From: Komarekiella delphini-convector SJRDD-AB1
Lineage (GTDB): Bacteria; Cyanobacteriota; Cyanobacteriia; Cyanobacteriales; Nostocaceae
DNA: 64,000 nucleotides
Direction of reading: 5' to 3'
Assembly (NCBI RefSeq): GCF_014831675.1
Contig: NZ_VJXY01000022.1
Coordinates: 62,001-126,000, forward strand
The notes beneath the pieces were generated by a model, which searched no databases, had not been told where the DNA came from, and saw only the letters and a list, made by a program, of their open reading frames with translations. How positions within the stretch are numbered: position 1 is the stretch's first letter; each line of letters opens with the position of its first letter. Below, one piece after another: positions 52,075 to 62,500 of this stretch. Made by a program: the position numbers and the translations under genes.

Positions 52075-53132
52075 GAATTACGAAGTGGAGCAAAGCGACT
52101 TGAACTGAGAGCAGATAGATTAATGCCTGCTTTGTGTGCTACTAATACACCCACTGCCTCTAAATATGAGTTTACCTGTATGGATTTGATCCCCAACGGC
52201 TGGGGAGGAACTTGTATTTGAGTTTTATTTTCTTCGACTGTAATTATTTGGCATCGCTTCTGATTTAAACTGAGTAAGGCACTACCACCGCAAGCAGTTG
52301 CGGGTACGATCGCAGCATCTACATGATCTACCCAAATATCTTCTTGTGAAGATGCAACTAACCCTTTATTTACTATAAATTGTGGGGCGCGACTCAAGCC
52401 GACAAGGACGCTCGGTAAGAAAGTATAGCCTAATTCTTCGGCGGCGGAACGAGGTGATAAATCTGGTTCTGGGGGTACGCTTGCAAGGGCAGGAGAATGG
52501 GCGCAAGGTATTTGAAAGGTTCGCACTAGCAGATGGCTAATTACGGCTTCTGCACCCGCCAAGGGATCTACGCCTTTACCTTGGCGGTAGTTTTGTACTG
52601 CCTCTTCATCCATATCATCGGGGAAACGGGCAACAACTGCGATCGCTTCTGCCCCCACTTTGTTAACTAAGATTTCAGCTGCCCTTAACAAGCTATCTGG
52701 GTTGCCAATTGTTCCCCAACTAGCTCCCGATGGGGCTGTGCGTAATTCTACATTTAGCGGGGCATCAGTAATTACATAATCTGTTACTGACAATCCTAGA
52801 GTTGCTCTGGCTGCATCTGCTGCTTGTAAGTGTCGTAGTCGCAATTCTGGCTCAATACCTTGGTCTAAAAGCAAGCCTACTTTATTGGTATGTACAGGTT
52901 TTAATCCCCAGCATCCAGCAGCAAATTTGTCAAGCCCATAACCTTCAACATAAAAAGCATTGGGGAGATTCCAGTACAAACTAGCGCCATTGAGAACATT
53001 AGGGTGAGTGATCAGGCGATCGCAAACCTGTGCTATAACTCTGGCAACAGGCAAAGCATCACCAGCATAACCACCAATGGCAGCCCCAACGCCAGTTGGT
53101 ACAATTAAAATCGCAGTGTATGGACGTTGCAT
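52071..53132 (-). CDS. DUF3326 domain protein
   Basis: 353 aa. N-terminus PYTAILIVPTGVGAAIGGYA, then VLNGASLYWNLPNAFYVEGY, GLDKFAAGCWGL and VISHLLVRTFQIPCAHSPAL, which identify DUF3326, a family conserved in cyanobacteria and plastid-bearing plants. No membrane helices; Rossmann-like alternation suggests an enzyme but the function is unknown. The stop overlaps the CPBP start by four bases. The C-terminus SSSRFAPLRNS runs close to repeat sequence. Confidence 0.8.
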   Translation of the reverse strand: MQRPYTAILIVPTGVGAAIGGYAGDALPVARVIAQVCDRLITHPNVLNGASLYWNLPNAFYVEGYGLDKFAAGCWGLKPVHTNKVGLLLDQGIEPELRLRHLQAADAARATLGLSVTDYVITDAPLNVELRTAPSGASWGTIGNPDSLLRAAEILVNKVGAEAIAVVARFPDDMDEEAVQNYRQGKGVDPLAGAEAVISHLLVRTFQIPCAHSPALASVPPEPDLSPRSAAEELGYTFLPSVLVGLSRAPQFIVNKGLVASSQEDIWVDHVDAAIVPATACGGSALLSLNQKRCQIITVEENKTQIQVPPQPLGIKSIQVNSYLEAVGVLVAHKAGINLSALSSSRFAPLRNS

Positions 53133-53264
53133 ATTAAATCAGTCAACAGTGAACAGTAAACAGTAAACAGTAGATTATTGGTCTTGGAAGACGCAATAAA
53201 TCGCGCCTCTACATCAGGGTTTTGGGCTTATCTGAACTGTATTGACTGATAACTGATAACTGAA

Positions 53265-53447
53265 CTACTCAGCACTGGCTGTGGTGACAACGGCTTCAAC
53301 AGTAGCTTTTTGCTGTGCAACTTCCACAGAGGTAATTGCCCAGCGTAGGGGTTCACCTTGTTTTTGTAACTCTGCTTCAATTACTTTTTGTAATTCTGTC
53401 GGAGTTTCTTGAAGGTCAATTTCTGCGGTAATAAAATGAGTTGTCAT
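53265..53447 (-). CDS. Small conserved-type hypothetical protein (60 aa)
   Basis: MTTHFITAEIDLQETPTELQ ... EAELQKQGEPLRWAITSVEV, a compact alpha/beta small protein with start near AGGATTTAAAACG. It lies 130 bases downstream of the ferredoxin gene on the same strand, and the pairing looks like a conserved operon in cyanobacteria, though I cannot check this. No family recognised. Confidence 0.65.
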   Translation of the reverse strand: MTTHFITAEIDLQETPTELQKVIEAELQKQGEPLRWAITSVEVAQQKATVEAVVTTASAE

Positions 53448-53579
53448 CGTTTTAAATCCTGTTATTTTCTAGTTTCTAGAATAATTGATATCAGGTGCTA
53501 ATAAATACTTATGTTGTTTATCAGTCTTGATAATATCAGTTATCAATCAAAGCGTGTACTGATAACTGTTTACCGATTA

Positions 53580-53897
53580 TTAGTCTTTACCAAATTGCAA
53601 CTGATAAACTATTTCTTCTTTTTCTGTCTCAATTTTCAAATCAGAAAGAGGTTTGGCGATACAAAGCAATACGTAACCTTGTTTTTGCAAATCTAGACTA
53701 ACGCCCATGCCTTCGGTTTGATCTACAGTTCCCTCGGCTATTTGTCCAGCGCAAGTTGTGCAAACACCCGCATGACAGGAACTCGGTAAATCTAAACCAG
53801 CGGCATCGGCAACTGATAAGATGGTTTCATCTTCAGGAACTTGCAAAGTATGAATTTTGCCTTGGTGGTGGATTTCCACAGTGTAAGTTTTGGGCAT
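53580..53897 (-). CDS. [2Fe-2S] plant-type ferredoxin
   Basis: 105 aa electron carrier with the cluster motif SSCHAGVCTTCAGQIAEG (Cys-x4-Cys-x2-Cys) and the fourth Cys in YVLLCIAKPLSD. It has a C-terminal extension (KIETEKEEIVYQLQFGKD) beyond the photosynthetic ferredoxin core, as in the minor ferredoxins of cyanobacteria. Soluble. Partner enzymes unknown. It is divergent from the aconitase gene 300 bases away. Confidence 0.93.
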   Translation of the reverse strand: MPKTYTVEIHHQGKIHTLQVPEDETILSVADAAGLDLPSSCHAGVCTTCAGQIAEGTVDQTEGMGVSLDLQKQGYVLLCIAKPLSDLKIETEKEEIVYQLQFGKD

Positions 53898-54104
53898 ATA
53901 TAATAGAAGTGTGATGTAATGAGAACTTTCAGCTAAGGCTTCCTTAGATCAGAAGTTCGGTGGACAAACGAATTATATTATCTGATAAATAAGCACACAA
54001 ACAAGCTAAGAAAGACAAAAAGAGAATTATTTTTAAACAGCTTTATCGACAAAAATAGCTATACAGTTATAATTATAAGTCCTCGCTAGACAAAAAACTT
54101 AAAG

Positions 54105-54179
54105 TAAGGAGGCTCACTTCCTGTGAATTCTACCTGTAAAGATTTGTAAGGTAGAATGCTCCTGAAACTTAGGAAGTGA
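54105..54179 (+). promoter_or_regulatory. Structured leader with mini-ORF upstream of acnB
   Basis: AAGGAGG (54106-54112) is followed by an 8-codon frame GTG AAT TCT ACC TGT AAA GAT TTG TAA (54123-54149). The same stretch folds as two nested stems: TCACTTCCT / AGGAAGTGA outside and TTCTACCT / AGGTAGAA inside. The outer stem is 45 bases before the acnB ATG. Arrangement resembles a leader-peptide or translational control element; the Cys codon is notable for an Fe-S enzyme, but this is inference. Confidence 0.45.
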
Positions 54180-54224
54180 TTAGAAACACTTAAAGAATGT
54201 TTGGCTGAATATTTGGAGTTCAGA

Positions 54225-56906
54225 ATGCTGGAATCATATCGTAAACACGTTGCCGAAAGAGCAGCACTGGGAATTCCCCCTTTACCTTTGGATGCAAAGC
54301 AAACGTCAGAGTTATGTGAATTACTGAAAAATCCACCAGAGGGTGAAGCAGAAACATTATTACATTTATTGCGCGATCGCGTTCCCCCTGGTGTTGATGC
54401 AGCAGCTTACGTCAAAGCTGGGTTTCTCACCGCCATTGCCAAAAAAGAAATTACCAGCCCCTTAATTTCGCGCATAGAAGCGGTGGAATTATTAGGGACA
54501 ATGATAGGTGGCTATAATGTACAATCTTTAATTGATTTGCTGCAATTCCCCACTGTATCCGTTTCCGACTCTTCCGAAACACCGCTGGTGATGGGGGGAC
54601 AAGGAAAAGAACCCATCGCTGCATACGCCGCCAACGCTTTAAGCAAAATTTTGTTGGTGTACGACGCCTACCACGATGTTTTAGAATTATCTAAAACTAA
54701 TCCCTTCGCCAAGCGGGTAATTGACTCTTGGGCAGAAGCCGAGTGGTTTACCCTGCGTCCCACACTACCTGAAGCTATTACCGTCACCGTCTTCAAAGTT
54801 CCTGGCGAAACCAACACCGACGATTTATCCCCCGCCCAAAGCGCTACCACACGCCCGGATATTCCCTTACACGCCTTAGTGATGCTAGAGTCACGGCAAC
54901 CGGGAAGTTTAGCAACAATTGCCGAGTTAAAGAAAAAAGGGCATCCTGTTGCTTACGTGGGTGATGTAGTTGGTACAGGCTCCTCGCGCAAATCTGCCAT
55001 TAACTCTGTGTTGTGGCACATGGGAAATGATATACCTTTTGTGCCGAACAAACGCGCTGGGGGGTATATTTTAGGTGGTGCGATCGCGCCAATCTTCTTT
55101 AACACAGCTGAAGATGCAGGTGCTTTGCCCATTCAATGCGATGTCACCAAACTAGAAACTGGTATGGTGATTACCATCCATCCCTACAAAGGCGAAATCA
55201 CCACTGTAGAGACGTTGCATGCAACGTCTGGCGAAGTCATCTCTACCTTCACCCTCAAACCCGATACCATTCTTGACGAAGTCCGTGCAGGTGGACGTAT
55301 CCCCCTACTAATTGGGCGTACCCTCACCGATAAAACTCGCCAAGCACTTGGTTTAGAACCCAGCCCCGTTTTCATCCGTCCCCAGCAACCCTCCGACACA
55401 GGTAAAGGTTATACCCAAGCACAGAAAATGGTTGGTAAAGCTTGCGGATTACCTGGTGTCCGTCCCGGTACATCTTGTGAACCCATGATGACCACCGTCG
55501 GTTCTCAAGATACCACAGGCCCAATGACCCGCGACGAATTAAAAGAACTCGCTTGTCTTGGCTTTAGTGCAGATTTAGTGATGCAGAGTTTTTGTCACAC
55601 AGCCGCTTATCCCAAACCAGTTGACATTCAAACTCAGCAAGAACTACCCGACTTCTTCGCCTCCCGTGGCGGTGTCGCCTTGCGTCCTGGTGATGGGATT
55701 ATTCACTCTTGGCTCAACCGAATGCTGTTACCCGATACTGTCGGAACAGGCGGAGACTCTCACACTCGCTTTCCTTTGGGTATTTCCTTCCCCGCAGGTT
55801 CCGGGTTAGTAGCCTTTGCGGGTGCTTTGGGTGTGATGCCTTTAGATATGCCAGAATCCGTATTGGTAAGATTTAAAGGTGAATTGCAACCCGGTATCAC
55901 CTTACGAGATGTTGTAAATGCCATTCCCTACGTAGCAATTCAAAAAGGTTTGCTGACAGTAGAGAAGCAAAATAAGAAAAACGTCTTCTCTGGAAAGATT
56001 CTAGAGATGGAAGGCTTACCAAATTTGAAAGTTGAACAAGCATTTGAGCTTACCGATGCTAGTGCCGAACGCTCCTGTGCAGGTTGTACAATTAAGCTGA
56101 GTGTAGAAACAATTGCCGAATATCTGCGTTCTAATGTAGTGCTGCTGAAAAACATGGCAGCCAGAGGTTACAAAGATGCGCGTACCATCCTGCGCCGCGT
56201 CGCCAAAATGGAAGAATGGTTAGCTAATCCCGTGCTAATAGAAGCTGATGCAAATGCAGAGTATGCCGAAATTATTGAAATTGATTTGAACGAAATCAAA
56301 GAACCAATTGTAGCTGCTCCTAATGATCCTGATAATGTGAAATTATTATCGGAAGTTGCTAATGATGCTGTGCAAGAAGTATTTGTCGGTTCTTGTATGA
56401 CGAATATTGGTCATTATCGGGCAACAGCTAAAGTTTTAGAAGGTGCAGGTGAAGTAAAAACTCGCTTGTGGATTTGTCCACCAACTCGCATGGATGAACA
56501 CCAACTTAAAGAAGAAGGTGTGTATGGTATTTTTGATGCTGCAAATGCGCGCACAGAAATGCCAGGATGTAGTTTATGTATGGGTAATCAGGCGCGAGTT
56601 GCTGATGGAACAACGGTGTTTTCTACCTCTACCCGCAACTTCAATAATCGCATGGGCAAAGATGCGCGAGTGTATCTTGGTTCAGCTGAATTAGCCGCAG
56701 TTTGTGCGCTGTTGGGACGCATTCCCACAGTACAGGAATATATGGATATTGTGGCCAACAAAATTCATCCTTTTGCCGATGATTTGTATCGGTATTTAAA
56801 CTTTGATCAAATCGTTGGTTTTGAGGATGAAGGGCGCGTGATTTCATTAGAAGACATGCCAAGGCTTGAGGATATTTTGGGTATGCCAGCTAGTACATTG
56901 CGCTAA
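54225..56906 (+). CDS. acnB: Aconitase B (bifunctional aconitate hydratase 2 / 2-methylisocitrate dehydratase)
   Basis: Isomerises citrate to isocitrate in the TCA pathway using a [4Fe-4S] cluster. 893 aa from the ATG at 54225 ([16 protein letters not shown]), the normal AcnB start; the upstream frame to 54201 has no ribosome binding site advantage. Domain order: N-terminal HEAT-like and swivelling domain, then aconitase core. Cluster Cys appear in [13 protein letters not shown] and [12 protein letters not shown]; substrate-site features include [22 protein letters not shown] and GDSHTRFP. A perfect 20-base palindrome is inserted in frame (55210-55229), adding about eight residues (VETLHATS). 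It follows a structured leader. Confidence 0.95.
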   Translation: MLESYRKHVAERAALGIPPLPLDAKQTSELCELLKNPPEGEAETLLHLLRDRVPPGVDAAAYVKAGFLTAIAKKEITSPLISRIEAVELLGTMIGGYNVQSLIDLLQFPTVSVSDSSETPLVMGGQGKEPIAAYAANALSKILLVYDAYHDVLELSKTNPFAKRVIDSWAEAEWFTLRPTLPEAITVTVFKVPGETNTDDLSPAQSATTRPDIPLHALVMLESRQPGSLATIAELKKKGHPVAYVGDVVGTGSSRKSAINSVLWHMGNDIPFVPNKRAGGYILGGAIAPIFFNTAEDAGALPIQCDVTKLETGMVITIHPYKGEITTVETLHATSGEVISTFTLKPDTILDEVRAGGRIPLLIGRTLTDKTRQALGLEPSPVFIRPQQPSDTGKGYTQAQKMVGKACGLPGVRPGTSCEPMMTTVGSQDTTGPMTRDELKELACLGFSADLVMQSFCHTAAYPKPVDIQTQQELPDFFASRGGVALRPGDGIIHSWLNRMLLPDTVGTGGDSHTRFPLGISFPAGSGLVAFAGALGVMPLDMPESVLVRFKGELQPGITLRDVVNAIPYVAIQKGLLTVEKQNKKNVFSGKILEMEGLPNLKVEQAFELTDASAERSCAGCTIKLSVETIAEYLRSNVVLLKNMAARGYKDARTILRRVAKMEEWLANPVLIEADANAEYAEIIEIDLNEIKEPIVAAPNDPDNVKLLSEVANDAVQEVFVGSCMTNIGHYRATAKVLEGAGEVKTRLWICPPTRMDEHQLKEEGVYGIFDAANARTEMPGCSLCMGNQARVADGTTVFSTSTRNFNNRMGKDARVYLGSAELAAVCALLGRIPTVQEYMDIVANKIHPFADDLYRYLNFDQIVGFEDEGRVISLEDMPRLEDILGMPASTLR
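55210..55229. repeat. AGACGTTGCATGCAACGTCT palindrome inside acnB
   Basis: Perfect 20-base palindrome of the same dispersed family as at 9039, 51289 and 63279, here in frame in the swivelling-domain region (residues about 328-336). Related aconitases run directly from the preceding Thr to GEVI, so this is an insertion that leaves the frame open. Confidence 0.85.
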
Positions 56907-56920
56907 TAGTCCAATTTTAC

Positions 56921-56957
56921 TAAGATACCCGACTTCTGTTAGAAGTCGGGTATCTTA
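56921..56957. terminator. Bidirectional hairpin between acnB and the CsbD gene
   Basis: TAAGATACCCGACTTCT-GTT-AGAAGTCGGGTATCTTA, 17 perfect base pairs, lying between convergent stops (acnB at 56906, CsbD at 56978). Same ACCCGACTTCT core as the hairpins at 50693 and 59497. Confidence 0.75.
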
Positions 56958-56977
56958 GTAAGTCGAGAATCTGAACT

Positions 56978-57160
56978 CTATTCTAAAGACTTCTTAATAT
57001 CATCTTTGATGTTTTCAACAGTGTGGCGAACTTGGGATTCGGCTTGCTTAGCTTGACCTTCAGCTTTGTCATTAGGGTTGCCAGTAACTTCGCCTACTAT
57101 CTCTTGTACCTTGCCTTCAATATTTTTAGCAACAGCTTTTGCTCTATCTTCAATACTCAT
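56978..57160 (-). CDS. CsbD family stress protein
   Basis: 60 aa, highly charged helical protein: MSIEDRAKAVAKNIEGKVQE, VTGNPNDKAEGQAKQAES. This is the CsbD pattern, a small general-stress family (sigma-B regulated in Bacillus), widespread and of unknown molecular function. GGAG lies 6 bases upstream of the ATG. The upstream intergenic space (57161-58112) is large and could hold its regulatory sites. Confidence 0.85.
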   Translation of the reverse strand: MSIEDRAKAVAKNIEGKVQEIVGEVTGNPNDKAEGQAKQAESQVRHTVENIKDDIKKSLE

Positions 57161-58112
57161 CTTTAACTCCTATGTTTATTGATTTATTTGGTCAGTCTTG
57201 CTTAGTAAGCTATGCAATGTTTATATATTATATTTGTGCAATTTTTAATTCTTCTATCTAGAGTTATTTTTATTGAAAAGTTTTTTGTCCGTTATACATA
57301 GTTTTTTAAAACATTAATTCATCTTGGAGAATCTAATAAAGTAGCCAAAAGAGATAAGCCAATGGTTCCATAGCTATATCTTTTGATAAATACCTTTCAG
57401 CCTAAAGGTAGACTCTGTAGAGATAATCTACTGATAAATTACCTACTATTGCCAGAAGTCGTTAAATAGTATACATATTTAGATTAATCTTTTAGTATAT
57501 ATCCAAAGAAAAAATTATATAAATAGTATTAGGCTTTAATTATTAACGCTTAGATTAAGTAAAACTTAAGTTTTTAACTGGGAATAGTATGGTCAAATCC
57601 CTTATTTGTAAAGCTCTATTTTATGTAAAATTAGAGTAACAAGTTATTAGCTTGATAGTGTAAATAAACTCATTTTTTAACCAGTTTTTTATACAAGTAA
57701 TAATAGTAGTAAGTTTAGACATTACATCAATACGCGATCGCAATATCTATGTTAATTAAGTATTGCTATCTTTGGATGCTGCAATGGCGCAAGTACACGC
57801 CCAGCGTAGGCGATCGCATACTTTAAGACCCTTCTCTAAGTTAAATTGTGTCTTTTCAGATTTGATCTAAACTAATTCCCTCGGAGAAAGTTTTTGCTAC
57901 AAAATCAGAGTTTCTGCCAGATTTCAAGGGTTATGTTCCGGGATTTGGATCAAGTCGATCTTAGAGATGACCTAATGTGGATTCAAATAATATCTAAAGA
58001 TTTTTAATATTAGTTCGCTAGATAGAGCATGAATTTTGTAACTTAATTTTAAGATGAAATAGTCAAAAGCGGAGCAAAACCGCATCTTTAGAGAAAACAG
58101 GAGACATTTGTT
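57161..58112. other. 950-bp AT-rich intergenic region
   Basis: No gene, hairpin family or tandem repeat that I can support. AT-rich, with isolated HIP1-like sites near 57737 and 57811. It must contain the divergent promoters for the CsbD gene and for the membrane protein gene at 58113, but I could not pick convincing -35/-10 pairs. Confidence 0.5.
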
Positions 58113-58391
58113 ATGGGTAACATAATTGCTTGGTTGGTTTTAGGGTTAATTGCAGGTGCGTTAGCCAAATTCTTTTATCCAGGACAACAAGGTGGCGGTA
58201 TTTTGTCCACTATTGTATTAGGAATTTTAGGAGCGGTAGTTGGGGGTTATCTAGGACAAGTATTGTTAGGAAGTGGTTCGGCAGCGGCAGCATCCGTAGG
58301 CGCTTTATCACTTGGAAGTATTTTATTTGCTGTTCTTGGTGCAATGCTATTGATCTTCCTTTGGGGTTTAGTGACTCGTAGAGCTGTGTAA
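58113..58391 (+). CDS. GlsB/YeaQ/YmgE family membrane protein
   Basis: 92 aa with three hydrophobic helices and repeated glycine patterns: MGNIIAWLVLGLIAGALAKF, GGGILSTIVLGILGAVVGGY and LGAMLLIFLWGLVTRRAV. This is the GlsB/YeaQ/YmgE (transglycosylase-associated) stress-response family in the cytoplasmic membrane. AGGAG lies 11 bases before the ATG. The stress protein gene 60 bases downstream is probably in the same transcript. Confidence 0.9.
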   Translation: MGNIIAWLVLGLIAGALAKFFYPGQQGGGILSTIVLGILGAVVGGYLGQVLLGSGSAAAASVGALSLGSILFAVLGAMLLIFLWGLVTRRAV

Positions 58392-58450
58392 TTTTACGAG
58401 ACTCAGCTAATATCATCGTAAAACATTGCTAGTCGCAAGAAACAGATAAA

Positions 58451-59395
58451 ATGACATTAGAAAAAGAGCGAAGATCTGTTGGCGTTTTTGCTAAACGTTC
58501 AGATGCAGAACTAGCACTTCGGGAACTAAAAGCTGCTAATTTTCCAATGCATAAGGTTTCTGTAATTGCGCGAAACGCACAAGAGCAAAGTGATATTGCT
58601 GGTATTCAAGTCAAAGAAAACACTGGCAATATAGCTGAGGAGGGTGCTGCTGCTGGAGCAATTACGGGGGGTGCATTAGGTAGTCTGACTGGCTTACTAC
58701 TTGGTCTAGGCCTTTTGGCAATTCCTGGAATAGGGCCAATCATGCTAGCTGGAGCCGAAGCAACAGCCATCGCTACGGCTTTAGCTGGTGGTGCGCTCGG
58801 TGTAACCGCAGGTAGTTTAACTGGTGCGCTCTTGGGCTTAGGAATTCCTGAAGCCCAAGCACAGGCTTATAGCGACCTAGTATCTAAAGGTTACTATTTA
58901 GTGATAGTAACAGGTATAGAAGCAGAGATTCGTCTTGCCAGAAATATGTTCCATTATCGTGGTATTCAAAAATGGGACGTTTATAATATGGTTTTACCTC
59001 CAAGTGGTCGATATAAGTACGGAATTGGTGCTTTTTCGACGCGACAAGACGTTGAAAAAGCACTTACTGAACTGAGGGCAGCTGGTTTTCCGATGAGTCA
59101 CATAACAGTGATTGCTAAAGATATCACCACTCTCACTGGACTTTCTGAAGTATATATCAGCAGTTCCAAAGATAACTTTGTTGCATTACAAATTCCTGAC
59201 GATTTAGCCAAATACTATGAAAATCAAGTAACCAAGGGTGATTACCTAGTGTTGCTGAATGGTACTGATATTCACATAGCAGCTGCAAAAACCATTTTAG
59301 AGAATCATAGAGTTCAAGATTTTTGCATATATAACCAACCCGTTAATGCAACTAAAAACGATTACCAGATTCTTAGTAACAAACGTAACTTCTAA
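58451..59395 (+). CDS. General stress protein with two YflT-like domains and a Gly zipper
   Basis: 314 aa. Two copies of a YflT-like (general stress protein 17M) domain: SVGVFAKRSDAELALRELKA (about 9-55) and GIGAFSTRQDVEKALTELRA (about 197-240), each with MxxxxVIA after it. Between them is a glycine-alanine-rich stretch (ITGGALGSLTGLLLGLGLLA) of the Gly-zipper type that probably inserts in or covers a membrane. The architecture is found in cyanobacterial stress proteins; molecular role unknown. Confidence 0.82.
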   Translation: MTLEKERRSVGVFAKRSDAELALRELKAANFPMHKVSVIARNAQEQSDIAGIQVKENTGNIAEEGAAAGAITGGALGSLTGLLLGLGLLAIPGIGPIMLAGAEATAIATALAGGALGVTAGSLTGALLGLGIPEAQAQAYSDLVSKGYYLVIVTGIEAEIRLARNMFHYRGIQKWDVYNMVLPPSGRYKYGIGAFSTRQDVEKALTELRAAGFPMSHITVIAKDITTLTGLSEVYISSSKDNFVALQIPDDLAKYYENQVTKGDYLVLLNGTDIHIAAAKTILENHRVQDFCIYNQPVNATKNDYQILSNKRNF

Positions 59396-59496
59396 AATCT
59401 TAAGGTAACAGGGCTAAAGGTTTTTTCTTTTCCCTTTACCGCTTATTTTTTAACCTTGACTAACAAGTATTTGTGGAGTTTGTTGAACAAGAACAA

Positions 59497-59527
59497 GATT
59501 CCCGACTTCTCTAAGAAGTCGGGAATC
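59497..59527. terminator. TTCCCGACTT hairpin after the stress protein gene
   Basis: GATTCCCGACTTCT-CTA-AGAAGTCGGGAATC, 14 perfect base pairs, third copy of this hairpin family; about 100 bases after the stop and 57 before the kinase gene. Confidence 0.65.
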
Positions 59528-59583
59528 TAAGTAAGGAATGTCATCATACTATAGAGAGATAGCGTAAATAATTACCTTAGATA

Positions 59584-62500
59584 ATGTTAAACAGTTTGAA
59601 GATTGGAACCAAAATTGGAGCAGGTTTTGCCTTGAGTCTGGCAATTCTGACCACAATTGGTCTAATCTCTTACCAAAGTACCAATGAACTAATTGAAACT
59701 TCGCGCCGAGAAAAACATACTTACCAGGTTTTAAATCAGCTAGATAAGGTCAGTTCTCAGTTGATCAATGCTGAAACCGGGCAACGCGGTTTCATCATTA
59801 CAGGCGAACAGCGCTATCTAGAACCTTACAGCGCTGCGATGAAAAGCTTAGATCAACAAATTAAAGAACTTCAGAAGTTAACAGAAGATAATCCTAATCA
59901 ACAAAATCGGATTTATAGATTACAGCCATTGATAAACCAGAGGATGGCTGTAATGAAAAATGTCATTGATCTACGGCAAAGGCAAGGCTTAGAATCTGCT
60001 CAGCAAGCCATTCTAACAGACAGTGGCAAGCAGTTAATGGATGAGATTCAAAAACTGTTGCAGGCGATGGAAAATGAGGAAAATGTACTGCTGAAACAGC
60101 GTTCTGAAAAAGCACAAGTAGCTACCCAGCAAACTATCGCCAGTATTGTTTATGGTATTCCCTCATCTTTTTTAATTTTAGCTTTGATAGGATTCTTACT
60201 AAGTCGGCATATCTCAAAACCGCTGAAACAAGTTTCTGATTTGGCGGAAAATATTGCAGATGGGGATTTCTCGGTAAGTTTACCAAACAGCGATCGCCAG
60301 GATGAAATTGGCGTATTAACGCGAATTTTCAACCAGATGATTATTAATCTGCAAAACACAACTCAAAAAAATGAGGAGCAAAGGTGGCTCAAATCTAATT
60401 TGGCTGAATTTACCCAAACGCTTCAGGGTCAGCGAAATCTAGAAAGTGTGTCTCGCTTGATATTGTCGAATCTTGCACCACTGCTTGGAGCACCGCAAGG
60501 CGTTTTTTACATAATGGAATCTGTAGACGACCAGCCTGTGCTGAAGTTGTTGAGTAGCTATGCTTACAAAGAACGCAAAAATGTTGCAAATCAGTTTCAT
60601 TTGGGTGAAGGGTTGGTGGGACAGTGCGCCCTAGAAAAACAAAGAATTCTTCTAACTCAAGTTCCGAGTGATTATATTCGCATCAGTTCTGGGTTGGGAG
60701 AAGCCTTACCGCTCAATATTATTGTGTTGCCTATACTGTTTGAGATGCAGGTAAAAGCTGTTATTGAACTTGCCTCTTTTCAGCCTTTTAGCGAGTTGTA
60801 TTTAACATTCTTGGAGCAATTTTGTGAAATTTTAGGTGTGTTCTTGAACAATATCGCTGCCAACGTGCAAACTCAGCAACTACTTCAAGAGTCAGTAACT
60901 TTAACACAGGAATTGCAAACCCAGCAAGAAGAACTACAGCAAAGCAATCAACGCCTAGAAGAACAAGCACAGGATTTAGAAGAATCAAGATTTCTCTTGA
61001 AGCAATCTAACGAAGAATTGCAGCAGTTGAATGAGGAGCTAGAAGAAAAAGCAGAATTATTAGAGGTGCAAAACCGAGAAGTTGCCCGCAAAAATCAGGA
61101 AGTTGAACAGGCAAGAAAGTCTTTGGAAGATAAAGCCGAGCAACTGGCATTGTCTTCAAAATATAAATCAGAATTTCTAGCGAATATGTCCCACGAGTTA
61201 CGGACGCCGCTTAATAGCTTGCTGATTTTAGCACGACTTTTGTCAGACAACTCTGGGGGCAATTTATCAGACAAACAAGTGGAATATAGTCGGACAATCT
61301 ACTCTGCTGGCACGGATCTGCTGGAGTTGATTAATGATATTTTAGATTTGGCAAAAATCGAGTCAGGTACTCTATCAGTAGATATTTCACGAATATACTT
61401 AACAGATTTGCAGAGTTCTCTAGAGCAGACTTTCCGTCAAATTGCTCAGAACAAAGGACTCAGTTTTGCTATTGAATTGGATGATAACTTACCAGATGCA
61501 ATCTTTAACGACCCTAAACGCCTGCAACAAGTGCTGAAAAACTTGCTATCTAACGCTTTGAAATTCACTGAACAAGGAGGCGTGAAGCTACAAATTAGCA
61601 TGGATGCAGAAGCGGCACAACTTGATGGCAGCAAACACAGCAGTCCGATGATTGCTTTTGCAGTCAGCGATACGGGTATTGGCATTCCAATCGAGAAGCA
61701 GAAGATCATTTTTGAGGCATTTCAGCAAGCAGATGGCACAACTAGCCGCAAGTTTGGGGGAACTGGCTTAGGTTTGTCGATTAGCCGCGAGCTTGCTCAG
61801 CTGTTGGGGGGAAGAATTGAACTAGTTAGCCAACCAGGGGAGGGAAGTACCTTTACTCTCTATCTACCGCAGACTTATTCAGAAAATGGGGAAACTACTC
61901 ACAAGCAAGACAAAAAAGAAGTTTTTTCCTTACAACTTGCAAAATCCCAAATACAGGAAGCTGACCCCCGGACTGCTCTACATCAACCCACAACATCTGA
62001 GGTTCCGCTCACAGGAAGCCGACCTTCGGACTTATCTCTATTAGCGAAGCAAATCCCCAATCTGCCTAATGAAGTCGCAGATGATCGGGATACAATTCAA
62101 AGCGGCGATCGCATTTTACTTGTAATCGAAGATGACGATAAATTTGCCCGCATCTTACTAGAAATGGCACGTGAACAGGGCTTTAAAGTGCTCGTTGCTT
62201 TGCATAGTAAACAAGGCTTAATCCTAGCTCAACAATTTAAGCCCGATGCAATTACGCTGGATATTCACATGCCAGAGATGGACGGTTGGTCGTTACTAGA
62301 TCGTTTAAAACGCGATCCAGATACCAGGCATATACCAGTACACATCCTTTCTGGTGATGACAGACAGCAACGGGGGTTACAGCTAGGAGCTATTACTTAC
62401 CTGCAAAAACCCGTTTCTCCAGAAGATTTAACTCAGGTCTTAACTGAAATTAAAGGCTTTATTGAGCGTAAGGTAAAAAATCTTTTAATAATCGAAGATG

